Shown here: in pieces, positions 63,902-64,000 of the stretch
Layout: each line of letters starts with the position of its first letter
Position numbering within the stretch: the stretch's first letter is position 1
From: Sporocytophaga myxococcoides
Lineage (GTDB): Bacteria; Bacteroidota; Bacteroidia; Cytophagales; Cytophagaceae
NCBI RefSeq assembly: GCF_000775915.1
Contig: NZ_BBLT01000005.1
Location: 425,872 to 489,871 of the forward strand
Reading direction: 5' to 3'
Length of the DNA: 64,000 nt
The notes under the pieces: generated by a model
Database searches by the model: none
The model's input: the letters and a program-made list of their open reading frames with translations, nothing else
What the model was told of the DNA's origin: nothing
Position numbers and translations under genes: made by a program

Positions 63902-64000
63902 CTGTTTTGTTCTAATCTTGCAGCTTTAGCTTGTCTGATTTGTTCAGAAAAGTCCATATCGGGAAGTTTTTGGGCAGCTACTCCCACAATCATTCCGCAG
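63877..64000 (-). CDS. 3' end of a minus-strand gene, cut by the window edge
   Basis: Read on the minus strand from the right edge, 40 codons are open and end with TAA at 63877. They encode CGMIVGVAAQKLPDMDFSEQ followed by IRQAKAARLEQNR and a terminal CPKC. The composition is protein-like, and the first residues are repeated in a nearby remnant. The family cannot be told from this piece. The stop lies inside a terminator stem, which is unusual and leaves some doubt. Confidence 0.42.
   Translation of the reverse strand, partial: CGMIVGVAAQKLPDMDFSEQIRQAKAARLEQNRKSTCPKC

Overview
The window comes from an AT-rich member of the Bacteroidota, most likely a gliding, Cytophagales-type bacterium. 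The evidence is SprB-type adhesin repeats, a type IX secretion (T9SS) sorting domain, CusA-TolC fused efflux pumps, LytS/LytTR two-component genes and promoters of the TTTG-N19-TAnnTTTG type. No species can be named from the sequence alone.

Left part (1-19.1 kb), mostly housekeeping and efflux. It opens with the 3' end of an N-type (alternate) F1F0-ATPase operon: alpha, cut by the window edge, then gamma. A broken PAS-domain gene and a Tat-exported hemerythrin-like lipoprotein follow. Next comes a heavy-metal RND pump fused to its own TolC-type channel, with its adaptor lipoprotein, then a coiled-coil protein and a tandem universal stress protein on the minus strand. A complete tripartite RND pump (TolC, adaptor, HAE-type permease) ends at a clear terminator and is followed by a LytS-like kinase / LytTR regulator pair.

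Centre (20.2-54.9 kb), the main point of interest. A co-directional run of about ten tightly spaced genes encodes giant secreted proteins of the Rhs/YD class. They are a beta-solenoid protein, an OmpH/Skp-like chaperone, a lipoprotein, an 1846-aa YD-type protein, a small secreted protein, a 1599-aa DUF11-like/YD protein, a T9SS-sorted beta-propeller, a LolA-like protein, a 1559-aa cysteine-rich YD protein and a 4332-aa giant. The giant carries a choice-of-anchor-L domain, about 16 SprB repeats, a beta-solenoid, part of the Rhs shell, a large Ycf48-like propeller, the rest of the Rhs shell, the Rhs core and a variable toxin tip. A small immunity-like gene follows. Segments that look like one or two continuous Rhs polypeptides are spread over four genes here, each behind its own exported N-terminal domain. 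My inference is that this is a multi-subunit, surface-displayed Rhs toxin system with its own periplasmic chaperones.

Right part (55.1-64 kb). A compact mobile-element-like module is inserted directly downstream. It has a divergent XRE repressor, two small ORFs, a CHC2/Toprim/P-loop primase-helicase and two tandem tyrosine recombinases, the second lacking canonical catalytic residues. A structured noncoding tail follows, with iteron-like repeats and several inverted repeats. Beyond it lies an orphan Rhs tip cassette without its own shell: a Rhs-core fragment, a papain-fold-like toxin, an Imm35/YrhB-like immunity gene and a DUF2059-like secreted protein. The window ends inside a minus-strand gene whose 3'-terminal sequence is partly repeated about 260 bp away. 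The layout fits a locus where toxin tips are exchanged.
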